Assembly: GCA_016800925.1 (NCBI GenBank)
Contig: JABCPU010000410.1
Span: forward strand, 1-57,873
Direction: 5' to 3'
Length of the DNA: 57,873 bases
Source: Suillus spraguei
Lineage: Eukaryota > Basidiomycota > Agaricomycetes > Boletales > Suillaceae
The position numbers and the translations under genes were made by a program. Shown here piece by piece: positions 30,766-43,000 of the stretch. The stretch's first letter is position 1. Each line of letters opens with the position of its first letter. Below the pieces are notes generated by a model. The model worked only from the letters and a program-made list of their open reading frames with translations. It was not told the origin of the DNA and searched no databases.

Positions 30766-32330
30766 TCATAGGGGAAGGCACACGCCATCGAGGGCATCGG
30801 ACGCTGTTTTGAAAACAGGGTCGTCGAGAGGGTCAGAGGACGACAGCACATCCTTCAAGTCGGAGTCAATAAGACGAACGAATAGAGCGTCAGGGAGGAG
30901 GGTCTGGTCCTCGTTATCGTCTTTGCCAGAGTTATAATCAGGCCGGCGGGATAGTGCATCAGGTACTGCTAGTTTAGTACCGGCAACGTGATGCAGTTCA
31001 ATGTCATAGATAGACAAAATCAATTGCCAGCGTGCTTGGCGACGGGTGAGTTTTTGAGCACTTCTGAAGTACAGAAGGTTCTTGTGGTCGGTGAATACCA
31101 GGACAGGGTGAGGGTTTCCTTCGAGATAATGACGCCATTCATTCAATGCCCGGATTACGGCAAGGAGTTCCCGATCAAAGATCTGGTAATTTCGTTCTGC
31201 GGGGTTCAAAGACTGTGAGAGATATGCACATGGGTGATAGACGCCATTCTCATCAGTCTGCAGGAGAACTCCTCCAGTTGCTACGAGCGAAGCGTCGGTA
31301 GCAATGGCAAATTGTCGGGAAGGATCTGGGTTACGGAGTACCGGTTGGGAAATGAAGCGTCGTTTCAATTCTTCGAAGGTGTCCATACATTCGGTTGACC
31401 ATTCAAAGGCCTTATCTTTCTTGGTTAAATCGATAAGGGGTCGGGCGATGTCGAATAGTGGGAGATGAACGTGCGGTAGAAGTTGCAAAAGCCGAGGAAT
31501 GACCGAACATCTTTTACAGATTTCGGGACTGGCCATTCGGAGATTCCCTTGGTTTTGGCGGTATCCATAGCAACTTGTCCGGGGCGAATTATCATTCCAA
31601 GGTATTCCACTTCTTCCGCATCGAAAGTACATTTCTCCGGTTTCAGGAATAGGTGTTCCTTCCGTATTTTCATCAAAACCCGTCTTGTCCGTTCACGGTG
31701 TTCCGCCATAGTCGTGGAGAAAATCAGGATATCGTCCATGTAAATAACCATCCATCCTTCATTGATTTCTTGTTGAAAGGTGCGATTCATGTATGCTTGG
31801 AAGGTTGCTGGGAATTGCAAAGGCCGAAGAACATGACGTTTGGTTCAAAGAGGCCAAATTCTGTAGTAAAAGCAGCTTTCCACCTATCATCAGGATGGAT
31901 GCGAATATTGTTATAGCCGGACCGAATATCCATTTTCGTAAAGAACCGTGCATTGTGAAGGCGTGCGACAAGGGAGATAGGAAGTGGAGTGGATAGGCGT
32001 TCTTGACCGTCCAGTCATTGATGTAGCGATAATCTTGACAGGGACGCAATTCTCCACTTTTCTTTCCCACAAAGAAGAAACCACTAGCTTGAGGTGATTT
32101 CGATTCGGAAATAAAACCTTTCGCAACATTGTCATCGATAAACCTTTGACGGCAGCACGTTCTTTTTCCGATAGCGGGTAGACCTTAGACGTGCGAGGAA
32201 TGAAACCGGGTTTAGTATCGATTCGATGATCTATACCAGGGCGTTCAGGAGGTAGTTTGTTCAATCCGTCTTTAGCAAAGACGTCCACGAAATTGTGCAA
32301 ATAATCCGGGACCAATTCTTCGAAAGATTT
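30766..32330 (-). pseudogene. Reverse transcriptase and RNase H, frameshifted
   Basis: Pieces in three frames: LPPERPGIDHRIDTKPGF and [13 protein letters not shown] (about 32315-32160), a frame change, [20 protein letters not shown] (32070-32000), further changes, then an open segment 31820-31425 with the catalytic YMDD (VIYMDDILIFSTTMAEHR) and KCTFDAEEVEYLGMII. RNase H follows in 31632-30766 (ATDASLVATGGVLLQ, FDRELLAVIRALNEWRHYLE, FTDHKNLLYF, RWQLILSIYDIELHHVAG). Motif order is standard for Ty3/Gypsy. At least three frame changes make it inactive as written. Confidence 0.88.
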
Positions 32331-32884
32331 CTTTTTCTTTTCCTTCTCATCTGTGGCGAATTCCTGAGCTTTTTGCTATATTTCGGAGGAGACGGGGAAT
32401 TGTGGAGTAGGGAGAGGGTTGTTCGAGTTGAGAAGTTCCATCACGTGTCAAGGGTGTATCCATGGATACTTCTTCAATAATCCTCATACTGACTCCATCG
32501 GTGTCGTATTCCACAAGAAATTCTCCATCTCCGAGCTCATAAGAGGAGATTTCACGCACTTCTGGCGCATGCCAGACGTCGTGCATAGTATCGAATTGGT
32601 CATCATCCTCTGTTGGGATCAACGAGGGCACGGGTTCCGCTGTATCGGGGATTTCTTCTATTGAAGCTGAAAGGGTTTTCGGGGAACAAAGAATTGGATA
32701 ATTTGGTACGTTGGTACTTCGCCCTGGAGTTCGTCTTCTGTTTTCTCTTTCCATGTTCTGTTCTTCTATTGGCGCTGCTCAATAGGTTCTTGTCCGACCG
32801 ATGCTCGGGTTCAGATTCATTCTTGCGCTTCTCTGCGCGAGGGATCGGTGACACTGCTCGCGGCAGTTGTACTCGTGGGTAGGT

Positions 32885-33382
32885 TCATAGTACGTGGCAT
32901 TCGTACTTCTGGTTCTTCAGGAACTTCGATAGGAGAGGCGAGAATGGTTTCAGAAGTCGGGAATGTTGCCATCTAGTATGGTGGTTGAAAAGTCGGGGCA
33001 ACCCGTTCTTCTTTCGGTCTTCATCCAAATCGATTTCGATCTCGTCTGATTTCTCTGTCCGTGAAAGGACAAGTGTTTCAGCAGCCCAGTCTATAATTGG
33101 GTTCATTGCTCGTAACCATGGAATTCCGAGGAGGATTTGATCCCTCCTTCCTAGTTTGGTGATGTTGAATTTTCCATACATGGTTCGGTCGTCGATTTTG
33201 ACCACTAGAAGGCAATAATGCGTGATTGGTCCTCCTTTTATGAGGGTTCCGTCTGCCGTTGTAACTCGAAATGGTTCTTTGAGTTTTCTTCGTGTGATTT
33301 GATGGAGTTTTACAAACTCTTCTGAGATGAATGTTCCTGCTGCTCCTGAATCAATAACAGCGGTGGTGTCGACGGATTTCAA
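32885..33382 (-). pseudogene. Aspartic protease region of pol
   Basis: An open segment of 165 codons has the retropepsin-type active site TTAVIDSGAAGTFISEEF and the downstream ILLGIPWLRAMNPIIDW block that closes the fold. It is followed by a stop and a linker rich in charged residues (ORFs 32854-32347) before the reverse transcriptase. Upstream it joins Gag through broken sequence. Confidence 0.8.
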
Positions 33383-33539
33383 ACGAGTACGCGAGTGGAG
33401 GGTGATAGGGACACGAAGTTCTTTTCTTTACCTACAGCGCGTACAAGTCTTAGTAACACATTGGGAGAAACATACGTCGAATCTCTGTTTCTCCAAGTCA
33501 AAAATCCTCAACAATCCGTCTCACGGTTTCTTCATCTTC

Positions 33540-34440
33540 TTCTTCCCTTTGACTTCGTTTGTCGGAGCGGGGTCTTCTTCTTTCTGTCAGGACAGTTATG
33601 GATACGGTGTCCTGTCTTCTGCACCCGAAGCATTGTCCTTTCTTCATGCATCGGATCTCTCCATATCGGAGATTCGGTCTACGACCATTGCGTTGGAATC
33701 ATGGTTCGGAATATACCGTGCATTCCCGTAGTTCTTCTTCTTCTGTTGTGGAATATGACGTGTCCTCATGGCGTTAAGCCGATGATGGGCGTTGTCAATA
33801 GCAACGCATTGCAGCACAACATCTCTGAATACTCGGAGACATCTCCTGTATTGAAAAGCTTTGTAAGGATACCCCAATTAAGGCCGTCTTGGAAGAACTG
33901 GATCTTCGTCGCGTTGTCGGTGATTGAGCCTTGGCTGCAAGTGCCTCAAAGTCAGCGACATAGGTATGGAGATCTCCAGTTCCTTGTTTGAGATCTCTAA
34001 GGCGTGTAAGTGCGGTCTTTTGGTATCCACTGGTTCGAATGCTTCTTTGAAGCTTTTCATAAAATCTACCATCGTCCCATAACCAACTTTTTGTCCGAAG
34101 TGTCGGTGGATTGGGCATGTTCAAGGAATTGTTCCTTCCAAGATTGGCATTCTTCTCGGTCATAAAGAGTTATGTAGATGATCTTCTGTTTGTCGGTGGT
34201 GTAAAGCTTTTCATTGATGTCAAAGTGCAAGTTGCACGACTGGATAAACTCGCGAGAATTATCACGATCTCCATCAAACCCTATGGTTGACCGATCTTGT
34301 ATTCGAATTCTTTGGTCGACAACATGGTTGAGTTATACTTTCTCGGTGCCTACACGCGCTGTCTTGCTGTCCGTCAGGGCTTTCTTAACAATCTGCTCAG
34401 CGTATGCGTACGCTAGTCTGCTGATCTGAGCGATCAGGGT
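33540..34440 (-). pseudogene. Gag of the full-length chromovirus, frameshifted
   Basis: Minus-strand segments in changing frames: FDGDRDNSREFIQSCNLHFD and YTTDKQKIIYI (about 34290-34170), SWKEQFLEHAQSTDTSDKK, DFMKSFKEAFEPVDTK, LTRLRDLKQGTGDLHTYV with ADFEALAAKAQ (about 34025-33920), then IQFFQDGLNWGILTKLF. A zinc knuckle (CFGC...H...C) lies near 33590-33640 across another frame break. This is a Ty3-type retrotransposon Gag. It has at least four indels relative to an open frame. Confidence 0.78.
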
Positions 34441-34490
34441 TCAGGGTCGAAGACTGGATAGTCAACGATCAAAAAGGGACTTTAATCTTT

Positions 34491-34962
34491 TGTTACGAAC
34501 TGGGGTGGCGTCACCAGCGACAGTGAAAAGACACAGACGGTCTGCTGGGAGTTCTTACAATGTCCAGAAGAGGACAAGGTGAAAGTACAAGGAACACGTT
34601 CCGAGTACGATCAAGGGTTCAGCCTCAAGGACAGGTCGAGAGGTATCCACGAGAATAGAGACTAAGGCTAAGGAGTGCTTAGACTTAGAGACGATTCAAG
34701 ACGACTTAGGTTGGAGACCTAAGTGAAGGAGATTCCAGGTAAAACCCAGTAAGATTAAAGTAGCGAATCTACTACGAGTACACTGTGCTTAAATAGGCCA
34801 ATATGTGCGCACAGACCAAGAGAGGTGTGAGAAGTAAGTGCGTATCCAAAAGAGGAAGGCAACTATAGTACAGATGCGTTGAGCATATGAGTCGGAGTCA
34901 TGTTACGTAATATACAAGGTAAATGAGATAGAAAATGAATAGGGGCACGTACGATTGTAACA
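34491..34962 (-). repeat. 5' LTR of the full-length chromovirus
   Basis: 472 bp, TGTTACGAACTGGG...GATTGTAACA. On the minus strand it contains ATTGG followed by CCTATTTAAGCA (near 34786-34804), a plausible CCAAT/TATA pair, and short inverted repeats such as CTTAGGT/ACCTAAG in the transcribed part. Confidence 0.9.
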
Positions 34963-35082
34963 TGCATAGCTTCCTTTGGAATTGCTTCTCTTCTCTTGTC
35001 AGGTGAATGCACAGCTCATTTATAATTCAGAATTCCAATTTCCATCAATGAGGATAGCTCCTGCAACATCAAGAAAGGAGAT
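34963..35082. other. Unassigned 120-bp spacer between two elements
   Basis: It lies between the chromovirus 5' LTR and the family-2 LTR. It matches neither the chromovirus integrase expected if the insertions were nested nor any other element seen here. Confidence 0.4.
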
Positions 35083-36259
35083 TGTCATATACCAGACATT
35101 CAGGACCAATCTGGACACCCAATCTATACACACCCAATTCATCCAGATTCAAACATCCAATCTATATATGTCCAATCCAATCCACTCATCCAATCCATAT
35201 CCATATCCAATCTGTGTCCATATCCAATCCAGATTCATATCCAAAATATTCCCATGCACCTGCACATTACTTCTTTTGGTATATATCTATGCTTCTGGCT
35301 CTTGGTTATCTCTGCCTCTGTCTTGATAAGTTATTCCATACAAGTTTCATCTCCAAGTTCATAGCCTTATGTTCTGTTGTACTTACTAATGTGTTTTCAC
35401 ATGTTTCAGACATAGCCTTGGACTATGCTTACTTACCTTCCAGCATGCCACCTATAGTATATAAACTTGTAGTATAATTCCTACAGACTTCAGTCTGATC
35501 ATTACTTAAATTCCCTCTTATTCTTCTGTCTATACCTCCTCTACTCTCATGTTAATATAACTCCATTTCTGTTCTCACACTTGGACTCTGGCCCTCGTAA
35601 GCTTCCAGCTCAGACCTACCTATGGGATCATTCCCTAGGCCAGAGCATTGATCCTTTGTTATACAACCTTTCTGGACTTCATCTGAAACTCCTGTCTTGA
35701 ATATGTTTCCCCATACTTGTACCTACTCCTTTATAGTAGCTCAACACTTCCCCTAAGATTCACAGAGCTATGCTCATCTGATCCTCCAATCATCCACTCC
35801 TCCCAACTCTGGACCTCAAGACCTCTGGTCCTCCAAATCTATCCTATCCTGTCCTCTGACTCTTGTGAATTATCTTTCCCTCTGGAGCTTTGCTCCTATC
35901 CTGCCCTGGACTTTGTCTGGCAGTCCATCCTTCACCTATTCTATTCTGGACTTTGTTCAAGTAGTCTTACCATTATTCCATATCCTCTGGAAATAGTTCC
36001 AGTGTGTTTCCCATGCTCATCCAGAAGTCCTTTGGAGCTCTATTGAGCTATCTAGCCTCAGATTTCATCCAGACTTTCCATCCAGACTTCATCAGAACTC
36101 TCCCTTGGACTTTATCCAAAATTAAGTGCACATACTTGGGTAAGGGGCACAGTGCACAAGCTGAGGCCAAGCCCCTGTGACTTTTCTTCCAACTCTCTAG
36201 TATAACCACCCACAGGAAACCAGGCTTCCAAGCAGCTGCCGGTTTTCCATGTTGTAACA
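35083..36259 (-). mobile_element. Full-length family-2 LTR (1177 bp)
   Basis: On the minus strand it starts TGTTACAACATGGAAAACC (36259) and ends GTCTGGTATATGACA (35083). It includes the family block GGGCTTGGCCTCAGC...GTGCCCCTTACCC. It is the longest copy here and defines the family ends. The flanking pentamers GAGAT and CTTCC do not match, so it is not a clean solo insertion. The right side abuts the Helitron helicase fragment. Confidence 0.8.
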
Positions 36260-36888
36260 CTTCCTGGGCATCCTCCTGTAAATGATTCCTTCTTCCTGGA
36301 ATGTACCATCCTCTCTGCAAAGAACACTGATGTAGATGAAATCAATGCCAACATTCTTGAATCATTCCCTGGAGATAAAGCAGTCTTCATCAGTGTAGAC
36401 TTAATCACTGGGAAGGACTATGACTACATCCCACCAGAGTACCTTCATACTCTCATCCCATCAGGGTTCCCTTTGCACAAATTGGAACTCAAAGTGGGTT
36501 TCTCTCATATTGTTGTGTAACTTGGACCCCACCAATGGCCTCTATAATGGAACTAGGCTGATCCTCCTGTCTTGGACCACGTGTGTCCTCAGGTGTCATA
36601 TTCTTAGGGATGGAGTTGATGAAGCTTGTCAAGACGATCAGAACACTGTCCTAATCCCCTGCATGATGCTGGATGCCATGTCTGAAGACAACCCTATCCC
36701 TTTCAAGTGTTGCCAATTCCCTGTTCGTCTTGCATTTGCTATGACAATCAACAAGGCTCAAGGTCAAAGTGTGAAGTGGGTTGGGCTGGATTTGCAGACT
36801 CCCATGTTCAGTCATGGACAGCTGTATGTGGCTTTGTCTCACTGCACTCACTCAGAGAGAGTGCATGCCATCTTTCCAGTGTGACAAA
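36260..36888 (+). pseudogene. Helitron helicase (Pif1-like), C-terminal fragment
   Basis: Plus-strand reading: SAKNTDVDEINANILESFPG, DYDYIPPEYLHTLIPSGFP, one frameshift, then NLDPTNGLYNGTRLIL and FPVRLAFAMTINKAQGQSVK, ending with VGLDLQTPMFSHGQLYVALS. The A-M-T-I-N-K-A-Q-G-Q and F-x-H-G-Q-L-Y-V-A-L-S blocks are helicase motifs V and VI of the RepHel C terminus. The Rep nuclease and the Walker A part are missing. The stop-proximal region is split by a solo LTR at 36894. Confidence 0.85.
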
Positions 36889-37136
36889 CATATTATTGGA
36901 TTATCAGGGGTTGAGGTACGAGCTAAACACTTATCGGGAATCGTCGGGATTGATGGCGCATCAATGGCGCAATATTACTGGGTGTTGGCAGCATGGTTTT
37001 AGCATTGACTGGCATATATAAGTAGGAATTTTTCTGTAGGTGTACGCTATGTGTTTGTCAGTGGGTTCACTGTAAAACATGAGTTGGTATTACTTTGCAG
37101 AACGTGTCCGAGACTTGCGTGCAACTCAACACATAT
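36889..37136 (+). mobile_element. 240-bp-family solo LTR, copy 1, with target duplication
   Basis: The LTR spans 36894-37131 (238 bp), TATTGGATTATCAGGGG...GCAACTCAACA, with CATAT duplicated at 36889-36893 and 37132-37136. The first dinucleotide TG has mutated to TA. It aligns over its whole length with 52567-52807. A TATA-like ATATATAAG on the plus strand suggests its orientation. Confidence 0.9.
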
Positions 37137-37345
37137 TTGCGCTGACCTTGAAACCCTAACTTTTGACACATGTCTCAACATCTATAGCAGCCATCACTTG
37201 TCTAAGGCCATCTTACCCCTTTTGTATGAGCCACCGGTGTAATGAACATATTGGTGCTGGCCTTAAAACCCTACCTTTTGACACTCGTCTCACGTCTATA
37301 GGAGTTACCACTTGTCCATGGCCATCTTACCCCTTTAGCACTTCC
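37132..37345 (+). repeat. Tandem duplication, two ~105-bp units
   Basis: CTTGAAACCCTAACTTTTGA...GGCCATCTTACCCCTTTT is followed by a second copy starting near 37247 (CTTAAAACCCTACCTTTTGA...GGCCATCTTACCCCTTTA). No coding content. Confidence 0.7.
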
Positions 37346-38515
37346 AGCGGCATCCCATGCTTACCGCACACCATACCGATTGCCACACCACGTTCCACGT
37401 ACCAATGTCCTCCCATGTCCTTGCTGCATCCGCATAGCTCCATTTGGTGCGTTGTTTTTTTAATGTTCGTTATCACTGATTCCACGGCAAGTCTTATTAC
37501 ATGTCGCCTCGTGCTATGTTTTACATATGGCAGTTACTACACTTGAGCACTACTGATCTCGCCTAGAGCATTCTGAGTACATACAATTTAGGATATAAGC
37601 ACTGCATACCCCGCACGATACAGTACCTGATTTTACCCCATTGCACGTACTATAGGTCAGGATTAGTGTCTAGCTCTGGAACCACCCAGTAGTAGACTTA
37701 GTCTTTAAAGTTCATTACCACTCATTAATTGATCTCGCTCTTTCACCATTGCCGCTGGACTCCTGATTGCTATTTTTACTGAACTTCTCACACACCGCTA
37801 CTTTACCACTGAAATTACTGTGGCCTTCTTTACTGTTTCTTTGCACTGCTCGCAACCTTACCGCTACCGCTGATATTATCGCTCACTCAATGTTACTGTT
37901 ACTGACTTTAACCCAACTACGGTAGCGCCACTACATATGACACTAGTTCCGGCGGCATCATCGCTGACCACGGCAACTTACCGCTGACTACGACGTTACT
38001 TTCGCACATTGGTTTGACTCAAACTTGACCATACTAACAGGCATCCCCCTTTAGGGTCAAATGCTCTTGTTTCACAAGTGAAGCAGACTAGACAGAGTGC
38101 AAGACCACACATACTAACTTAGGAGGTAGTTTATCTACAGCCCAGGTTAGGTTGTATCTTTACACCAGCATCACATGCTTACTGCATACCATACCAACTT
38201 ACCAGTCCATGTTCCACGAGCCAATGTCCATCCATGTCCTTGCCTTGTCTGCATAGCTCCATTTGGTGTGTAGTTTGTACATGTTTGCTTATCACTGATT
38301 CCACGACATGTCTTATTACATGTTGCCTCATGCTGCAGCTACCTCACGCCATATTACATACCAGCAGTGACCTCACTTGCATGCTACTAATCTCACCTGT
38401 GCATTCCGGTTACATATGAAATAGGATATAACGACTTGGCAGCCTGCATGTATACTTTACCTTTTCACATCACCATACTTGGGGTCAGGATTATTGTCTA
38501 GCTCTTGTTACAAGA
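37346..38515 (-). repeat. Third-family LTR in reverse, flanked by a direct duplication
   Basis: The middle (about 37680-38165) is the reverse complement of 23430-23930. On both sides lie direct copies of a ~330-base segment (about 37355-37678 and 38166-38510) sharing CATAGCTCCATTTGGTG and ATCACTGATTCCACG, each ending GGTCAGGATTA...TCTAGCTCT. The duplication could be the two ends of a small element or a tandem rearrangement of the LTR. Confidence 0.6.
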
Positions 38516-38790
38516 ACATCCATTCATGTTGCCCCTATCATTTATTTTCCTATGCTTCACCATCTACCTCCATCCTGATGACCAACTCATCCTCCTCATC
38601 CAATTCCTTGTATGGGCCATTGTCTTCATCCCATACCTTCACTATGCTCGCATCACTCACTAGACCTGGACCATACCCTACACCTGTAACACTACCTCAG
38701 TACCTCGTGGCACCTCATGGCTTGCTTCATGGCAACTACAGCAATCTACCATTCAACTGGTATACCAGTCATTAACCAATGATTGTCATG
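38516..38790 (+). mobile_element. Third-family LTR, start-only fragment
   Basis: TGTTACAAGAACATCC and about 60-250 following bases resemble 23214 onward. The similarity fades and no end is seen. From 38790 to 39180 I see only AT-rich unassigned sequence. Confidence 0.5.
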
Positions 38791-39184
38791 CTTCTCCTGC
38801 ATATGTTCTATTTCTATTTCACTTCTCACACACGCTTCTTTTCATTCATTATTGTTCCCAAGTCATTGACTCATGTATGTATGTTCCTCTTTCCTCTTGT
38901 CTTATTTGTCCATTGTACTTGTGACTCATTCTGACTTTGTGATGCACATGCATCTTTCTATTCACTATCTGACTTTACATTAATTCAAGCTCAGCTCAAA
39001 TCCCTTTCCATTTCCCTAAGGATTGAGGATCAATTGATGTATTGATGTACTATTATATAGAGGACCAAGTGATATGATGTATAGTGTACTTTTAGATGGT
39101 GCAGTAGATTTTAGATTTAGTTTTGTTGAAATGTACATGTCTGTTTGAAAATCCACTATGATTGTGAATAAGTTAAGGTGCATG

Positions 39185-39286
39185 AAGTAGTGATTATTGG
39201 GATGAAGCCTTCCTGTGCCTTGGGTAAACAGAATTATTAGGATGAAGCCTTGGCCAGGAAGCAAAAGGAGTGGGGTGGTGGACTCA
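39185..39286 (+). mobile_element. 3' end of the Helitron-like family, second copy
   Basis: Two ATTATTRGGATGAAGCC units and the terminal GGGTGGTGGACTCA, followed by T, reproduce the 3' end of the insertion at 19434-20603. The hairpin is lost here because only one arm (GCAAAAGGAGTG) remains. No 5' TC end could be located. Confidence 0.6.
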
Positions 39287-39404
39287 TATTTACTCCATGG
39301 CAAGTCGTACCTTTGGACACATGTTCAAAACACTAATTATATTGGGTATCATGACTCATGAGGCTGCCATGTAGTTCCTCTTCAGGCTTAGCTGATTGCA
39401 TATT

Positions 39405-39679
39405 GATGTCTGTAGTCTAATGTGTCTATGATGTCAGGCATTGATCTGTGGACCACTTCTGCAGTAATTTTAGAATGCAACTGTGATCAAGAAGAACTTC
39501 ACAAATCTATTAGTATTTTGCACATTCTCTGCTGTCAGGGCACATATAAAGGTGTGTCTAAATCATTACAATCACTATTCACCATGACCAAGGTGAAACA
39601 TTTGTCTGAGCCAAATGTTCTAGATCTGGAAGCCATCATTGCATTTTGGCATGGTTTATGCTTCACAGGCACAAATTAG
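39405..39679 (+). other. Unrecognised 85-codon open frame
   Basis: A plus-strand frame encodes ILECNCDQEELHKSISILHI and AIIAFWHGLCFTGTN. It has a normal amino-acid mix and a helical character, unlike the repeat-derived frames around it, but no domain I recognise. It may be an exon of a decayed transposon gene. Confidence 0.3.
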
Positions 39680-40053
39680 TACTATGTTTTTCATCGTCTG
39701 GTTTCACAAGATATATTTCTTGCAGTCGGAACTCCAGGCCTGCACACGCATTAAATAACTGAAACCGATAAATTTTAAATTTTTCGAACAGTTGCGAGTC
39801 GCACAAAGTGTTCGGAGGCTATTTGCCTCACTAGGAAGGTTCTGAGAAGTAGAGGCCTTGGAAGTAGAGCACGGCGGTCTGGCTTTCCACACACTTGCAT
39901 CTCTGGAGGGACGGACTCAGCAGATGGACCGAAATTCCAAGAAACCAGGTGCCCCCGTAAGACAATGAAATCACGAAACTCCTGCCGAACACAAGACAAC
40001 AGCTTACTACCCTCAACACTAGAAAATCTTACATTACAATCGTATTCTCACCA

Positions 40054-43000
40054 CTAACCCGCCGCAATCACCACCAAATCCGAAAATTTTCGTCCGGCCA
40101 GCAAATCCTTTCCCTTTCCCCCAACATATTCCAGAGGTTTGCTTAGCAAAACATGCAACAAATCCGGTCGCGCACCCAAGTGACGTCTCAGGTACGCAAC
40201 AACAACTGCAGTCGCCCAGATAGTCTCATCAACCTGCAAATCTGCCGCCTTTTCCGGGATCTCCATGCCCACAAGCGCCTCTAATTGAGGCGAAGGCGTG
40301 AACGAGCCGTTGGAGCCCTGCAGCAAGATAAGAGCGTATACTTCCTTAGGCACGGGTGGTGGGAGAGAGTTGGATACTGCTGCACGGCCCGGCAGTCGTG
40401 CCCTCAGACGCACTTTACGGGTTGGATAGAAGACTGGCGACGGGATGCGTTGGATAGAATCTTCTGAAGGACATAGTGGGCTGGGCGACCGAGAATGGGT
40501 CCATTGAGAGTTCGTAGAGAAGCCATCCAATGAACTCAATGTAGAGAATGTATCCGTGTTCGAGTAATCGTGAAGGAACGGACGTGCACTCTGACTCGAC
40601 GACGAGCTCGAATTGGATTGTGTAGTGGAAGAATATGTGCCAGGAAGCAGCCTCTGGCGTCTCGAGTGTGTCAGAGCAACCCGTTCTGAGGTGAAAAAGC
40701 TGAACACTGCATCAACCACCCTGGATAAGTTATCCAAAACCGTTTGTACCATGATCACATCTCTTTCCTCAGTAGTATCACACGTGACGCTGGATGGGCA
40801 TGCGTAGTAATGCTGCTGCCGAGACCTTTCCCGTAGCGTTGTCCGGCGTAGCCCGCCCCCCGCTGCCTCACGTTGGGACTCTACGGAAGCGAAGGACGTG
40901 TGCTGACTCACAAGCTGATATTCCAGTCCTAGGCGGACAATGGCCGCTTTTCGAACTTCCTCATTCGTGGTACGTGCCATAGGTTCTGGAAGCGGTGTTC
41001 TACCCTCTGCCAGCTGTTTAATAAGTTCCCGTGCAGCCAAAGTATGAAGGAGTGGAAGTTCATCCTTGAGCGGTGGTTTGACTACCGTGACTGGTACCAC
41101 GAGCTCGAGGACCTCGGCCAAACCTTCAACCTGGGCACGTAACCTGACTTCGAGAGGAATCGATCTTAAAGTAGTGATTGCAAAGATGCTGAAGCGCATA
41201 TCAGGGAATATCTTCGTGATACTATGTGGAACCTGCTGTATCGGAGGCGGCGGCTCCACACTGGGTGGAAGTGAGTGATGGTAATTCGAGGGTAAGAAGT
41301 CGACGGCTGATGGGTTGCTTGAACCATGCCAATCAACCACGACACTCTCGATTACGCCCGTCCGACCAGCATTCAGAAGCCTTGCACATTTCTCGATCAT
41401 GTCTTCAGCTTGAACTGTAAACAAGTATTCACCCCTGCCCGAGCGAGCGAAGCGCTCACACACAGCCGATGCGACACGTTCACCAACCCCCAGGGTGTGT
41501 ACCCTCAATGGCGCGTTGGGTCTGCAGTTATCAACAGCTGCTGAAATGACTTCGAATGGATCGAGATTTTTGGATGACTGTTTCATCATCAGTTCAAGTA
41601 ATCTCAGCTAATATCAACGTACATTTGAGTTGGAAGATGGCCTCAAGCGCTTGACTCTAGACAAGACTTGGGTGACCACTCTACGACATCGCGCAAACAT
41701 GCCTCCTCTCTGAGAGGGGCTCACTCCAACATGTACGCCTCCACCAGTAAGAACGAATACGACAGTCGGACGATTGCGATTGCGAGATGCCACCGCAAGC
41801 TGCAGGACGTGGGCAAATTCCGTTGCGCTATTGTTGGCTTGTATGGCTTGTATATTCGAGATCTGCATAACTCACTCAATGTCTGGTTGCTTTTGACAGT
41901 GAGAGAACATGATTACCGCGTACTGCATGTTCCTGTCATTAAATGGTACACTCGTCTCCCACACACCATCAACCTTGCTAAAGACATTGAATATCGTACC
42001 CGAGTCTGGCAAGAGGTGAAGGAGCATTCCCAGCGTGCGCTTAGCTATCTCCATCGGGGCTCCCCTCATGCTTGAATTGTGATCAACAACGAATATGTAT
42101 TCTTGCGATGCAACACAAGGCATCTCGAACTTCGGTACGAAAGAGAGCCGCATGGCAATTGTATCTGCACGCTGGGGATGGACTTCGGCAAAGCACCGAG
42201 GCTCGTTGAGTCCAAGAGCGTGTACCATCAACACGAAATCTTGGTCTAGGAACGTCGTAGATGACCACATTGCGGTCATTCGTCGTTCAGACTTTGTTCC
42301 TGCGTGCATCCTATAACGTAGGAGAGAAATCTGGTGAGTAGGGCTACGTATGTCCTGTATCGTATCGCTAGTCTGGATGTCTACAGTGATTTGAACACGC
42401 GTCCTGCCCTTGCCTATAGATGCATCGAGCAGTGCTGCCGGAGTCTCGCTGTATCGTTTAGCAATAGTCATTGGAAGCTGTAGACAGACATGATCTTGTC
42501 TTCCCTTATCCAAAAGATCCATCACAAACTGCCTGCTTGTCAAACAAAATATGTGATAAACTGAGAGCGTACTGACTGTCAATCTTACTGTGACCTTGTG
42601 CCGGGCGGGAATGGAACCGACGGAAATCGTGAACACTGGATCAAAGTCGAGTCAGAATTTGTCTAGGGTCATCGTAATACACTCGCCACACATTCTACTG
42701 ATCCTGCAGAATTGACAGCATCCATTGCACGTTCTGGGGCTTCTGACTTCTCTTTTGTAGCACCGGTTATAACGCGCCCATCGGCATGTTCGAGCTCAAT
42801 GGCGCAAATCACAGCGCTGGCTGGAAGAGGGAACACGTATTTTGCACGGCTCGTAGGGCTCTCTGATTCATTCTCAAAGACTTGAGAGAGCATAACTCTG
42901 GCAGAGACTACGAGGTAAAAGGGGTAGAAATTAGTAATGAATATGGATCTCGCTCCGACTCACCATCGACCATCCATACTCTTACGTCGACCTCTTGAAG

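Larger units (their letters stand above)
27387..34962 (-). mobile_element. Full-length Ty3/Gypsy chromovirus with extra 3' ORF
   Basis: 7576 bp with LTRs at 27387-27860 and 34491-34962. Order on the minus strand: 5' LTR, gag, protease, reverse transcriptase, RNase H, integrase with chromodomain, extra ORF, polypurine tract (minus-strand read of 27861-27871, AGAGGGGGTAA), 3' LTR. The flanking pentamers (ACACG left, TGCAT right) do not match, and the interrupted integrase on the left does not resume on the right, so the locus was rearranged after insertion. Gag and RT are broken by several frameshifts, hence not autonomous. I could not identify a tRNA primer site next to the 5' LTR. Confidence 0.9.

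Noticed and set aside
27387..34962. The chromovirus extra ORF as an envelope gene
   Set aside because: No signal peptide or membrane segment, and two zinc knuckles instead.
36048..36408. Minus-strand frames over the Helitron fragment
   Set aside because: Shadows of the plus-strand helicase reading, which has clear motifs V and VI.
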